Source of the DNA: JBJHAX01 sp050480705
GTDB lineage: Bacteria > Actinomycetota > Nitriliruptoria > Nitriliruptorales > Nitriliruptoraceae
Direction: 5' to 3'
Length of the DNA stretch: 29,322 nucleotides
Assembly (NCBI GenBank): GCA_050480705.1
Contig: JBJHAX010000025.1
Span: 1 to 29,322 of the forward strand
The translations under genes were made by a program, and so were the position numbers. Shown here piece by piece: positions 8,751-16,626 of this stretch. Every line of letters begins with the position of its first letter. Position 1 is the stretch's first letter. The notes beneath the pieces are model-generated. The model made no database searches, was not told the origin of the DNA, and was given only the letters and a program-made list of their open reading frames with translations.

Positions 8751-10027
8751 AGTCGATGATCCCACACGACGCGAGGACGGAGCGCCGCCGGCGGTCGAAA
8801 GATGCCGAGCTCGCCTCGCTCACCGAGGAGCTCAGTGCCGCCGATGCTGCGCTGGGCTTCCCCGACGAACACATCGGCTCCACCACGCCACCGAGCGCGG
8901 CGGTGATCGGGGCAACGGGTGTTCGGCAGTCGGAAGAAGCGGGTGTCCGTCCCGAGCGCATTGTCGCGCGTCAGCGCGCGAAGGTCGCGACGCGGCAGGT
9001 GCACGCCGATCGGCGTGCACAGGAGACGCAGATAGCGGCGACCCGCGAAACCGGCGCCGAACACGACTACGAGGAACAACTCGCCGGGCTTGAGCCTGCA
9101 CAGCGCGCTCGGGTTGAGGAGGGCCCGCTGTCGCCGCGGTCGATGACGAACGTCGGCATCATCCTGTTGATGGTCGTTGGCGAGATGGCGCTCACCAAGA
9201 TCGTGTTCGACGTGCTCGCCGCACCCGGCTACGCGACCTGGCTGATGACCGGCGCCGTCGTGATCGCCCTGGTCGGGGTGATCGGGAAGTCAGTTGGTGT
9301 GATGCTGCGGCAACACGCCGAAGAGACGACACCGCCGCGTCAACGCAAGGTTCTGCTCGGTCTGATGGTCGCAAGTCTCGTGGTCGCAGCGCTGACCACC
9401 TACTACCTGGCGGACATTCGTGCGGTCCGGTTCCTCAACGACCAGGACCTACTGATCTCGCAGGGCATCGGCTGGAGCTTTCTCGTTTCCCCGGCGTCCG
9501 CGCTCATGCTCTTCGTTGCCCTTCAACTGATGTTCATCTGCGCGGCGAGCCTCCTGGGCTATCGCGCCTACGAACCTTCCCTGAGTGGACCGAAGGCGCT
9601 ACACGATCGTCTCGCCCGGGCACGACGTGCCACGGCGAGGGCGCGCCGACGAGAAGCATCGGCGCTGGCGCGCCTGCAGCGCGCCCAGGCGTACTTGGAC
9701 GCTGCCGAAGGCTGGGCCGCCAGTCAGGGTCTGGCGATGGTCGCACGGACCGTTCGGGCGATCGCCCTCTACTACCAGCGCCTTTCGGCGTCCTCGGGGC
9801 GCGTAGGCGTTGCCGCCGCGCTCGCGGATCAGCTCCCCGACGTCCCGGGCATCGGGCAGACGAGCGACGCGGCCGCTCGCCCGCCGAGTTGGGCCATCCG
9901 TCTGGCACCTCGTCCACAGGTGTCGTCATCCGAGGAGTCGGTCTCGGCGGCCCCGATGCCCCGAAACGTGCAAGGCAACGGGCACCGCTCGGCCGCGGAT
10001 CGGCCGTACGACAGGGAGGAAGTGTGA
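8747..10027 (+). CDS. Four-helix membrane protein with cytosolic coiled coils
   Basis: 426 aa, ATG overlapping the stop of the coiled-coil gene. Residues 1-130 are charged and helical. Four hydrophobic spans follow at about 135-157, 163-187, 203-223 and 245-272. Residues 285-325 are again an Arg/Ala-rich coiled coil (ARRATARARRREASALARLQ), and the last 70 are Ser/Pro-rich and probably disordered. The topology suggests both coiled-coil ends in the cytoplasm with two short outer loops. It may be a membrane anchor for the preceding protein and may pair with the lipoprotein encoded next, which starts in a TGATG overlap. No transporter or protease signature is visible. Confidence 0.78.
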   Translation: MKSMIPHDARTERRRRSKDAELASLTEELSAADAALGFPDEHIGSTTPPSAAVIGATGVRQSEEAGVRPERIVARQRAKVATRQVHADRRAQETQIAATRETGAEHDYEEQLAGLEPAQRARVEEGPLSPRSMTNVGIILLMVVGEMALTKIVFDVLAAPGYATWLMTGAVVIALVGVIGKSVGVMLRQHAEETTPPRQRKVLLGLMVASLVVAALTTYYLADIRAVRFLNDQDLLISQGIGWSFLVSPASALMLFVALQLMFICAASLLGYRAYEPSLSGPKALHDRLARARRATARARRREASALARLQRAQAYLDAAEGWAASQGLAMVARTVRAIALYYQRLSASSGRVGVAAALADQLPDVPGIGQTSDAAARPPSWAIRLAPRPQVSSSEESVSAAPMPRNVQGNGHRSAADRPYDREEV

Positions 10028-10490
10028 TGCACGATGTGACTCCGATCAGGAAACGGGCGGCCACCAGCAGGTCGGTGGTGGTGCTCGTCGTCTCCCTCAT
10101 GCTGCTCACCGCGTGCTCGCGTCCGGAGCCGAGTGCGACCTGCGTGGCGCTGCTCGACGTGAGCGCGTCGGTCTCGAGTGTCGAGCGCACGCACTACCTC
10201 GCCCAGCTGGGATCGTTCGTCGAAAGCTGCTCCCGTGACCGGGCGTGGCTGCACGTTGATCTCGTCACTGGGCATTCGATGGCAGGTGCTCATGTTCCGA
10301 TCAGCATGGATCTCGCCGGTTCTGAGCAGCTCGACAACCCGTTGTACGACGAGGCGGCCGCGCGGGCCAACGCGCACGATGCCCTCGAGGCGGCTGATGC
10401 GCTCGTTGCTTCGGCTCCGTCAGCATCCTCGGGCACGGACCTGCTCGGTGGCTTCGTCGTCGCCGCCCGTCGCTTCCAGGAAGGGGCGGC
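10027..10490 (+). CDS. VWA-like lipoprotein, N-terminal part (cut by gap)
   Basis: The ATG lies in a TGATG overlap with the membrane-protein gene, after GGGAGGAAG. A lipoprotein signal peptide is clear: basic residues 8-15, a hydrophobic core, then lipobox LLTAC with C30. A von Willebrand A-type metal site starts at LLDVSASVS (D44, S46, S48). The reading frame stops being meaningful at the Ns. Its continuation is found at 10707-11005 in another frame. The intact product would be an extracytoplasmic lipid-anchored VWA protein of about 260 aa that binds a partner through a metal ion. Together with the two preceding genes it forms a coupled membrane cassette of unknown role. Confidence 0.75.
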
Positions 10491-10500
10491 GNNNNNNNNN
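10491..10500. other. Assembly gap (10 N)
   Basis: Ten Ns inside the VWA lipoprotein gene. This is a scaffold join. Sequence immediately to its right does not continue the gene. Confidence 0.98.
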
Positions 10501-10694
10501 NCGTGAACCCTCTTCATGGTGATCGTAAAAGGTCGTGATCTCCTCCTCGGTCCAGGTACGAAATCCTTCCGAGTGGTATTTGATCTTGCGAACTTCGCGT
10601 GCCGGATTGTCCTTTCGCATGTTGCAGTCGATAGCGTGGCGCATAAGCAGGCGAAACATTTTCAGCAGATTGTTCGCCGCCGCCGGTGTCTCCC
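10501..10694 (-). pseudogene. Foreign tyrosine-integrase fragment, probable assembly chimera
   Basis: On the minus strand this stretch reads through a peptide typical of the core-binding region of phage-type tyrosine recombinases (NNLLKMFRLLMRHAIDC, then NPAREVRKIKYHSEGFRTW). The style is one I associate with alphaproteobacterial integrases. Base composition is lower in GC than the flanks. It sits between the Ns and an 11-G run (10696-10706), after which the VWA gene resumes. No start, stop, attachment site or repeat marks a real insertion. The simplest reading is a wrong read or contig end joined at the gap. A true insertion is less likely. Confidence 0.7.
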
Positions 10695-10706
10695 TGGGGG
10701 GGGGGG

Positions 10707-11005
10707 CGCCGACGTCTCGCCTCGTGATCTTCACCGACGGGATCCACACCGCCGCTCCGTTCAACCTGACCGCAACCGAGCTCGACGACGAGGCGATCAG
10801 CGAGCTGCTCGACGCGATCGCCGAGGCGGACCTGATCGCTTCGCTGGACGACGTGGAGGTCACGTTCGTCGGCGTGAACATGGGCGAGACGTCACTCGCC
10901 CCTCAGCGGCTTCGCGGCATCGAGCGGTTCTGGCGGGCGTACGTCGATGCGAGTGGGGCGAAGATGGCCGGATACGACACGACGCTTCCGGCAGCGCGGA
11001 GGTGA
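10707..11005 (+). CDS. VWA-like lipoprotein, C-terminal part
   Basis: After the poly-G run the frame reads APTSRLVIFTDGIHTAAPFN and continues to a TGA at 11003-11005. The TDG motif is the third metal-site loop of a VWA domain, which the 5' part before the gap lacks. It also has the strand VEVTFVGVNMG and a final helix (FWRAYVDASGAKM). It therefore completes the lipoprotein started at 10027. The two parts are in different frames only because of the gap and the foreign stretch. The next gene starts 5 bp downstream. Confidence 0.75.
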
Positions 11006-11010
11006 GCGCC

Positions 11011-12510
11011 ATGAGAGGATCGTTTCCTCGATTCGTCGTCCGCGGCACATGGATTGCCCTGATCGCGGCCGTCGGGCTGGGTGTCTTGTTGACCAGCGGC
11101 CACGTCGCCATGGCGTCGGAACCGCCGGGGGCCTGGGTGCGAACGGCCCACGCCTGGCCCCAAGGGGGAACGCTGACCGTCGAGATCGACGACCCGCCCA
11201 TCGGCTCGCCACTCACGTTCGGGGTGTTCGACGACTACCGGGTTGTTCCATCGGGGGAGGTGACTGTGGTGGTGCGTGCGGATGACGGGGTCGCCACCAC
11301 GAGCAGAGTCTCGCTCGGCGCCGGTGCGAGCCACACGGTCGTGGTGCGTGATGGCGATGTCGGCCTCATCGTCGATGACCTGCGCGCCCCTGCCACAGGC
11401 CACGCAGGTGTGCGCCTGCTCCACCTCGCCCCTGATGTCGGTCCCGCCGGCCTGTCCGTCGGAGGACGCGCCGTCGGCCCTCCCGGTACTGAACCCGGAG
11501 GATTCACGGCGTACGCCTCCGTTCCCGCCGGCGTCGCGACGGCGCAGATCATCCGGGATGGCTCCTCGACCACGCTGATCGAATTGCACGACGTGGAACT
11601 CCTCGCAGGTGTCGCCTACACCGTGGCCGTGATCGGGGGTGCCGACGAGCCGGTGCGTGCCGTCGTCGTCCGCGATGCGTTCGGGTTGTCGGCCGTACCG
11701 GAGGGCTATCCCGCCACCGGTGTGCCCAAGGCGTCAGTCTCTGGGACGACCGGATCCGCCGGCTTAATTGAAACGGCATCGATTGCCGCGCTTCTCATCG
11801 CTGTGGTGTGTGTCGGTTGTGTCGCCGCTCGCCGTGGCGACAGAGCCGCGCCGGCCGTCATCGTGCTCGTCGCGATCGCATCGCTCATCGCGTGTTCCGG
11901 TCCCCAGCCGATCGATGACGCAATGCGGTCGGACGGCGATATTGCCCCGTCTTCGACCGGCGGTGACCCGTCCCTGACCGATCACGGCGATCGATCGGTC
12001 GATGTCGATGGCGATGCGTCGGTCGAGGGCCAGCATCGCGACTCGAGCACCGGTGAACTCGCCCCGCTGCCCGTGCGCATCCAGTTGCCAGCAGGACGCG
12101 CCGCACCCGTCGTCCCACTCGGGCTCCAAGGATCGGGGTCGGACACCCCCGACCATCTCGAGGTTCCGTCGACCGCGCACGAGGTCGGCTGGTTCGTCCA
12201 CTCGCCGAGCCCGGGGCAGCCGGGACCGGCGGTGCTCACCGCACACGTCGACTACGCAGGGCGCGCCGGCGCATTCTCCGATCTCGCTGCTCTGCAGCCG
12301 GGGGACCTGGTGACGGTCGAACTCGACAACGGTGGCAGCGTGACGTTCACAGTCACACGGTTGGAGCGCTATCACAAGACGGACTTCGCCCACGACGTGG
12401 TCTATGCGCCGACGCCCGGGCCAGCCCTGGTGCTGATCACCTGCGGCGGGCCGTTCGTCGACGGCGAGTACCGCGACAACGTTGTCGCCTATGCAATCTT
12501 GAGTTTGTGA
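11011..12510 (+). CDS. DUF4397-like domain fused to class F-type sortase
   Basis: 499 aa, ATG after GGAGGTGAGCGCC. Order: signal peptide (1-35); beta-rich DUF4397-like domain (about 42-225; RLLHLAPDVGPAGLSVGG is typical); YPATG at 233-237; hydrophobic span 254-272 followed by ARRGDR; second span about 282-295 ending in a lipobox-like SLIAC; disordered Asp/Ser linker; sortase domain 390-499. The sortase has His in LTAHVD (H412), Cys in LITCGG (C478) and Arg in EYRDN (R488), the transpeptidase triad. The two spans would place both large domains outside the cell. In actinobacteria these are normally two separate adjacent genes, so this looks like a fusion. Sortases link proteins to the cell wall. 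The target here is unknown. Confidence 0.85.
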   Translation: MRGSFPRFVVRGTWIALIAAVGLGVLLTSGHVAMASEPPGAWVRTAHAWPQGGTLTVEIDDPPIGSPLTFGVFDDYRVVPSGEVTVVVRADDGVATTSRVSLGAGASHTVVVRDGDVGLIVDDLRAPATGHAGVRLLHLAPDVGPAGLSVGGRAVGPPGTEPGGFTAYASVPAGVATAQIIRDGSSTTLIELHDVELLAGVAYTVAVIGGADEPVRAVVVRDAFGLSAVPEGYPATGVPKASVSGTTGSAGLIETASIAALLIAVVCVGCVAARRGDRAAPAVIVLVAIASLIACSGPQPIDDAMRSDGDIAPSSTGGDPSLTDHGDRSVDVDGDASVEGQHRDSSTGELAPLPVRIQLPAGRAAPVVPLGLQGSGSDTPDHLEVPSTAHEVGWFVHSPSPGQPGPAVLTAHVDYAGRAGAFSDLAALQPGDLVTVELDNGGSVTFTVTRLERYHKTDFAHDVVYAPTPGPALVLITCGGPFVDGEYRDNVVAYAILSL

Positions 12511-12516
12511 ACACCA

Positions 12517-12534
12517 TCCCGCACGTCGGCGGGA
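12517..12534 (+). terminator. Possible terminator hairpin after sortase gene
   Basis: A perfect 6-bp stem (TCCCGC/GCGGGA, 6-base loop) begins 7 bases after the sortase stop codon. There is no T tract, so it would be a weak or non-canonical terminator. The position right after the last gene of the rightward array supports it. Confidence 0.35.
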
Positions 12535-12710
12535 CGGCACGCCGCTGCCATCAGCCCTACGTGTTCGTGTCGCCTCGATTCCCGCCCGTGCGGTCGGCGC
12601 GTTCATGGCGACAGTCCCGTGGGATTCGTCCGTCAAGACTCGTCGGCCGATGCCCCAGCGTGGTACGGCATCACGGAACAGCGAAGTAGCGGGAACGAGG
12701 AGGACGACGA

Positions 12711-12800
12711 ATGAAGTGCCCAATATGCGGGGGTAGGGTCAAGCGCAACCGCGACGGGATCAAGGTCTGCAGCAAGTGCGGGGCGATGCTCGGCCGATAG
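12711..12800 (+). CDS. 29-aa zinc-ribbon micro-protein
   Basis: ATG at 12711 with AGGAGGACGACG ending one base before the spacer A. The product is 29 aa with two CxxC knuckles (CPIC near residues 3-6, CSKC near 20-23) separated by a basic beta turn, a minimal zinc ribbon. It lies about 200 bp after the sortase gene in an otherwise empty stretch. An almost identical leader, at the same distance, precedes the 35-aa zinc ribbon at 21057-21164. The function may be nucleic-acid or protein binding, and there is no direct evidence. Confidence 0.65.
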   Translation: MKCPICGGRVKRNRDGIKVCSKCGAMLGR

Positions 12801-12980
12801 CGGAGCGATCGTCACTGCCTGCCAGCTACGACTGCTGCGGGGGTCTGCACCGAGCCGGATGCCAGGTCCCGTCAGTAAGGGGATCTCGTGGGTTCGAAGC
12901 CTGTCGGCGACGACAATGCGATGTCGGGGGACATGCGTCCCACATGTCATGCGACATCATTCTCGTTTCCGGGTGGTTTG

Positions 12981-13208
12981 TCATCTGAGTTGGGATCCGA
13001 GTCTGACGCCGGAGGGCTGGTAGTCGAGGGTGAGTTCGCGGAGTAGTTGGCCGGTGTCGCTGGTGATGATGCGGACGTTGAGGTCGGCGACGAGGAGAAG
13101 TACGCGTGTGCCGGTGCGGGCTTTGCAGATGCCGATGTGGTGCAGGCGGCCGTTGAGGCGCAGGGTGACGGTGTAGCTGAGGACATCGCGGCGGTAGCGG
13201 TGGTGGAC
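12981..13208 (-). pseudogene. IS481-family transposase C-terminal remnant
   Basis: On the minus strand the frame reads TVTLRLNGRLHHIGI, then GTRVLLLVADLNVRII and LLRELTLDYQP. This matches the conserved C-terminal end of actinobacterial IS481-type DDE transposases as I know it ('LRYNGRLHHIGIGRAHAGT..VLVADLDVRV..GELLRELTLDPTRDYQ'). Everything upstream (the DDE catalytic region) is missing, so it is inactive. The frame stays open to 13328, but homology is lost before about 13208. No inverted repeats were found. It sits at the left border of the low-GC glycan island. Confidence 0.75.
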
Positions 13209-13360
13209 GATCGCGGGGCAATCCCTGGAGCACCTTTGGGTCGGATGCCCCGGACCCGCATCCTGCTCCACTCCGGGCAACCACGTAATGATCAGGGCTC
13301 GTGAACGGCATTCAATTTTCCGTAGCAAGGAACCTCCCCATCAGAGCCAAGGGCGGTCGC

Positions 13361-13384
13361 TCGCTCACTCGCTCACTCGCTCAC
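13361..13384. repeat. 3 x 8-bp tandem repeat over a stop codon
   Basis: TCGCTCAC is repeated three times without change. The block covers the last codons and TGA stop of the leftward methyltransferase gene (stop at 13365-13367). Because the unit is 8 bp, a change in copy number shifts the frame and alters the C-terminus. Confidence 0.8.
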
Positions 13385-13958
13385 GAACGTCAGCCAGAAT
13401 GAGTGTTTCTCCCTTCCGGTAATCGTCTCGAATAGTGATCTCTCCGGGCGTAAGGGCCGATACAACGTGACCCACGTCGGAATAGTCAGGTCCGCGAGGA
13501 CGAAGGGTGATCAACACATACCGACGTGTAGCGGCCACTAGACACGCCGTCAGTTCAAGCATTGCATCCACCCAGTCTGGAAGGGAGAAGTTCAGTAATC
13601 CAGAAGCAATCACCATATCGGCCGCGCCGGGAGCAAGGCAGCGGTGTGAGCCGTTCACTGACAGCAATCCATGTTGTTGCGTGTGGATACAGTTATCGAG
13701 TATGGCCTCGACGTTGACGTACGACCTTAGAACAATGCCTTCGTTCCTCGCCATGATGGCTAGACCCCCGATACATCCTCCAACGTCTATAACATCAAGA
13801 CCGCCGAAATCTGTTGTGGACAGGATCGCGCGAAAGCGAGTTTCCTCGCTCTGCGCACTCGACCACCCTGCGCGACGCCAACCAGCTTGATTCCCGCTAG
13901 ACCTGGCCAGTGCACTGAAGTGAGCGTGCGATTGGTCCCAATACGAGGCCGGACTCAT
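13365..13958 (-). CDS. SAM-dependent methyltransferase
   Basis: 197 aa, ATG overlapping the WbqC-like gene stop (ATGA). Class I methyltransferase fold: motif I at 54-66 (LDVIDVGGCIGGL), an acidic residue at the end of strand 2 (NVEA), and a post-motif region ADMVIASGLLNF. The N-terminal YWDQSHAHFSALARSSGNQAGW resembles sugar or small-molecule methyltransferases of the FkbM/TylF type only loosely. It is the last gene of a six-gene leftward cluster for a probable glycan or glycoconjugate. It likely methylates a sugar or amino group; the substrate is unknown. The stop lies in an 8-bp tandem repeat. GC content is lower than in the rest of the window. Confidence 0.8.
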   Translation of the reverse strand: MSPASYWDQSHAHFSALARSSGNQAGWRRAGWSSAQSEETRFRAILSTTDFGGLDVIDVGGCIGGLAIMARNEGIVLRSYVNVEAILDNCIHTQQHGLLSVNGSHRCLAPGAADMVIASGLLNFSLPDWVDAMLELTACLVAATRRYVLITLRPRGPDYSDVGHVVSALTPGEITIRDDYRKGETLILADVRERVSE

Positions 13959-14713
13959 CTCATCTCTTCATGTCGCACAGCCAAACGAAGCAATTTCACC
14001 AGCTCCCCTGGGCCATGAAACGCCAAAGCCTCGAGAGTGCTCGCAGCATAGGGAACGGGAGTCGCCTCCTTCCAAACCGATCGTTCAATCGTAGCTCGAA
14101 CCACCCGAAACCCTTGGTCCCAAATGTACTGAATATGTGGCACGGTTGGATCTACGCTCGGTTCCAGCAGGTAGGCGCTAGCTGCCCCAGACAGATACGT
14201 GCCGCCACCAGGCGACAGTAGCGATAACTCATCTGCGATCCGCAGGCCTTTTCCCAACCATCCCCTCAGCCCAAGTTCTGATGAACGAACAAACTCCGTT
14301 TGCGGAAAGGCCAACCGCATGGTAGCGCAAAAAAGGGCGCAGTTGAAGTCGCCGAGATAGCGCCACTGAGAGGAGTAAATTGGATCGATTGCAGCTCTGA
14401 TCAGATCGTAGTATTCGTAATTGCCGAGCGAATCGTCGAGTGAGCGCAAGTGCAGCCGTTTCCATTCAGAACCTTCGATGACCTTCCTGCCTATAGGGGT
14501 ACGAACCAGATCCCGCTGCACCGGTACCCACAGCCAGTACTCACTAGCATTCCTTCCCCGACGAAATCGTTGACGCCTGTGAAACTTCGTTCTTGAGAAG
14601 GCCATGTCGTCGGCCAGGGCGAACACCTGGCAATCGATCATTTTGGCCGCGATGCCCAGATACGCGTGGAAGTCCGGCTGATGTCCGGAAACGATCAGAC
14701 CGCTGCCTGTCAT
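13955..14713 (-). CDS. WbqC-like family protein
   Basis: 252 aa from ATG 14713; a TTG three codons earlier is possible. The N-terminal signature SGHQPDFHAYLGIAAKM at about 9-25 matches the WbqC family 'HQPxYxPxLG' motif. A conserved WxxVPV-type strand follows (YWLWVPVQR), and the C-terminal region is helical. WbqC proteins occur in O-antigen and sugar-nucleotide clusters, and their enzymatic role is not well established. Neighbours are a deacetylase upstream and a methyltransferase downstream (ATGA coupled), which fits processing of an amino-sugar. Base composition is AT-richer than the window average, as for the whole cluster. Confidence 0.82.
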   Translation of the reverse strand: MTGSGLIVSGHQPDFHAYLGIAAKMIDCQVFALADDMAFSRTKFHRRQRFRRGRNASEYWLWVPVQRDLVRTPIGRKVIEGSEWKRLHLRSLDDSLGNYEYYDLIRAAIDPIYSSQWRYLGDFNCALFCATMRLAFPQTEFVRSSELGLRGWLGKGLRIADELSLLSPGGGTYLSGAASAYLLEPSVDPTVPHIQYIWDQGFRVVRATIERSVWKEATPVPYAASTLEALAFHGPGELVKLLRLAVRHEEMR

Positions 14714-14729
14714 TTGACCCAACCGCTCT

Positions 14730-15356
14730 TCAACGCCAGAACTCTAGATTGAACGCCTCAGCACGCCCGCTCCGATCCTCTAGGTGTGTTCCCCACCAGG
14801 AGGCCCGGCCTGCGATAAAGGAAGGCGAGAGATATTCCCGGGAGAGGACCCGATCATACACTGATGCCGCGCGAATCTTGTCCGAAAGAAAGTCGCCAAT
14901 GCGAACGAATACATTCGGGGTGAATCTGGGATCTGGCAGGTGGGGCTCTGCGCTCAGTAACACTGTAGGCCAAACTGATCGTGCAGCTGACCGCATGACC
15001 GCTCCATGCACAGCCGCATGATCCTGATTCTGAAACAGCCCGGGCCAGTGGGTCACGATGACGCTTGGTTCGATCTCGTACAATACTTTGTCGATGTCGC
15101 GAACCAGTTTGCCATCGACACGCATAGAGTTCGTTGGATGATTCAACATCTGGCCTGTTGCACCAAGCAGGCCGACCGCTTCAGTGAAGGCGGCATCACG
15201 CTCTTGCGCACCGTCCGAGATACAGACGACATGGGGTGGACGACCCGTCGCTGCCCATCGTGCGATGAGTCCTCCCGCTGCTAGCGTCTCATCGTCGGGA
15301 TGGGCGAAGATTGCCACAAGCCTGCCTGAACTGAATGCGTCAATCAGGTCCGGCAT
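14730..15356 (-). CDS. PIG-L family deacetylase (LmbE-like)
   Basis: 208 aa from ATG 15356, which has CAGGAG upstream and overlaps the NUDIX gene end by 13 bases. A longer start is less well supported. The zinc site is textbook: AHPDDE at 18-23 and the third ligand region QDHAAVHGA (H113, H117). The family removes N-acetyl groups from GlcNAc-type sugars, for example in mycothiol, GPI or glycopeptide synthesis. Genes around it (GT2, NUDIX, WbqC) suggest a sugar acted on after glycosyl transfer. It is not the mycothiol MshB by context. Function as a zinc-dependent N-deacetylase is well supported; the exact substrate is not. Confidence 0.9.
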   Translation of the reverse strand: MPDLIDAFSSGRLVAIFAHPDDETLAAGGLIARWAATGRPPHVVCISDGAQERDAAFTEAVGLLGATGQMLNHPTNSMRVDGKLVRDIDKVLYEIEPSVIVTHWPGLFQNQDHAAVHGAVMRSAARSVWPTVLLSAEPHLPDPRFTPNVFVRIGDFLSDKIRAASVYDRVLSREYLSPSFIAGRASWWGTHLEDRSGRAEAFNLEFWR

Positions 15357-15853
15357 TGCGTCCACTCCTGATACAGAAACCATGCCGCGAGAGCCACGGC
15401 ATCTCCACCGGTACGTGACAGTATTCGCGGTACATCTTGACCCCGGGCGTGTTCAAGTCGCCACACTTCGCCGTCGGGTTTGTACCGGAGGCCTGGATCA
15501 AGAGCTGCGGCGAATATGTGGCAGGATTCTGTCGAAAGCGCCGTGGAAGGGATGGTGGTTCCGACCAAGCTCAGCCGGGTCGCGACGCGTCCAGTCTCCT
15601 CACGAAGCTCTCGGGCGGCTGCTGCAGCTGCGTCCTCACCATCCTCGATCGTTCCTCCGGGCCACTCCGCGATCAGGCGCCCATGAGTCCTCCGGTAGAT
15701 CATCGCGATCAAATAGCGAGAACGATCCTCTTCCTCTGGGATGATCAAGACGGAATCCGGTGATCGGATATAGAACGATGGCGATGTACCACCAGGCACT
15801 TCCATGACGTCCCAATTGCCGGCCGAGAGAACGATGCGGTCCGTTGAATTCAT
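15344..15853 (-). CDS. NUDIX hydrolase
   Basis: 169 aa; the ATG is in an ATGA overlap with the glycosyltransferase stop. The Nudix box GX5EX7REUXEEXG is complete at residues 67-88 (G67, E73, RELREETG). Residues 1-50 form the usual mixed beta region (VLIIPEEEDRSRYLIAMI). Closest in feel to ADP-ribose/ADP-sugar pyrophosphatases, which split nucleotide sugars. Within this cluster it could control or supply a sugar phosphate. Its place between a glycosyltransferase and a deacetylase, all translationally coupled, argues for a pathway role rather than general house-cleaning. Confidence 0.9.
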   Translation of the reverse strand: MNSTDRIVLSAGNWDVMEVPGGTSPSFYIRSPDSVLIIPEEEDRSRYLIAMIYRRTHGRLIAEWPGGTIEDGEDAAAAAARELREETGRVATRLSLVGTTIPSTALSTESCHIFAAALDPGLRYKPDGEVWRLEHARGQDVPRILSRTGGDAVALAAWFLYQEWTQCRT

Positions 15854-16626
15854 TGCATAATCCCTAGGTTCTCGCATCCAACTTCCGTAAGATTGTGCGC
15901 GAGCAGCTCCCTATAATAGCCGGTCCTATAGCGAACAGAACATGGGCATGAACAACCATTTCCCGCCTCTCGCCCAGCACGATTGGAGAAGCCGTCTGGT
16001 ACGCGGCGGTGCCCGTAAACGAGGTCCGGCACCTTGCGAAATCGCGCAACCAATAGATGATGTAGCATGAAGTCGAGATCCTCACCACCGGGGCCGCCTT
16101 CATACCACGGGTACGCATCCCATAGCGCGCGCCTAAATATGACCAGTTGGTGCAGATAGACCGGCTCATCTGCGATCTCAGGATCCTCCAGATATAGGTC
16201 TACCGTTGGCCGGTAGATGGAAGAGCGTGGGATTGGCACCGTTTCCGTGCCTCGGATGTGCCATTGACCGGTTGAAATCAAGTCCACGTCCGGGCCGGCA
16301 CACTCTAAAGCCACCTTCATGGCTGCCGGAGACAGGACGTCGTCGCCATCCAGATAGCTGATCCACTCGGTTTGCGATACGGCGACGCCGGCGTTCCTTA
16401 CAGCGCCGGCCGACCCGCCCTGAACGCGCAAGAGTCGTCCCCGTGCCCCATTGGACCGCCATCGTCGCAGGAATTGGCTCATCTGACGGCCTACCTCCTG
16501 ATCGCCGAGCGTGTCGGCGACGAGGATGACCTCGAAGTCGCGATTGTCTTGATCAAGCACCGACGCGAGAGCCTCGCTGAGGTAGCGAACCCTGTGAGCA
16601 GTCACGATCAACGTCAGTTCAGTCAT
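15850..16626 (-). CDS. Family 2 glycosyltransferase
   Basis: 258 aa, ATG 16626, overlapping the FkbM gene end by 8 bases. GT-A fold: N-terminal LTLIVTAHRVRYLSEALASV, nucleotide-binding GSAGAVRNAG at 71-80, metal motif YLDGDDVL (D93, D95, D96), and the acceptor/catalytic ED pair in GGEDLDFML. It transfers a sugar from a nucleotide donor; donor and acceptor are not deducible. No membrane segments, so it is a soluble cytoplasmic enzyme. The C-terminal 30 residues hold a small Cys group (GNGCSCPC) that is unusual for the family. The cluster has a single GT, so the product is probably a small glycoside rather than a long polysaccharide. Confidence 0.9.
   Translation of the reverse strand: MTELTLIVTAHRVRYLSEALASVLDQDNRDFEVILVADTLGDQEVGRQMSQFLRRWRSNGARGRLLRVQGGSAGAVRNAGVAVSQTEWISYLDGDDVLSPAAMKVALECAGPDVDLISTGQWHIRGTETVPIPRSSIYRPTVDLYLEDPEIADEPVYLHQLVIFRRALWDAYPWYEGGPGGEDLDFMLHHLLVARFRKVPDLVYGHRRVPDGFSNRAGREAGNGCSCPCSVRYRTGYYRELLAHNLTEVGCENLGIMQ

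Noticed and set aside
10501..10694. Genuine prophage or integrative element in the VWA gene
   Set aside because: Fragment has no gene ends or attachment sites and touches Ns and poly-G; assembly error explains it better.
12890..12902. GGGTTCGAAGCC, like a tRNA T-arm
   Set aside because: The stem needs several wobble pairs and no acceptor, D-arm or anticodon arm can be folded around it.
13361..13384. CRISPR or longer repeat array
   Set aside because: Only three contiguous 8-bp copies without spacers; no CRISPR array was seen anywhere in the window.
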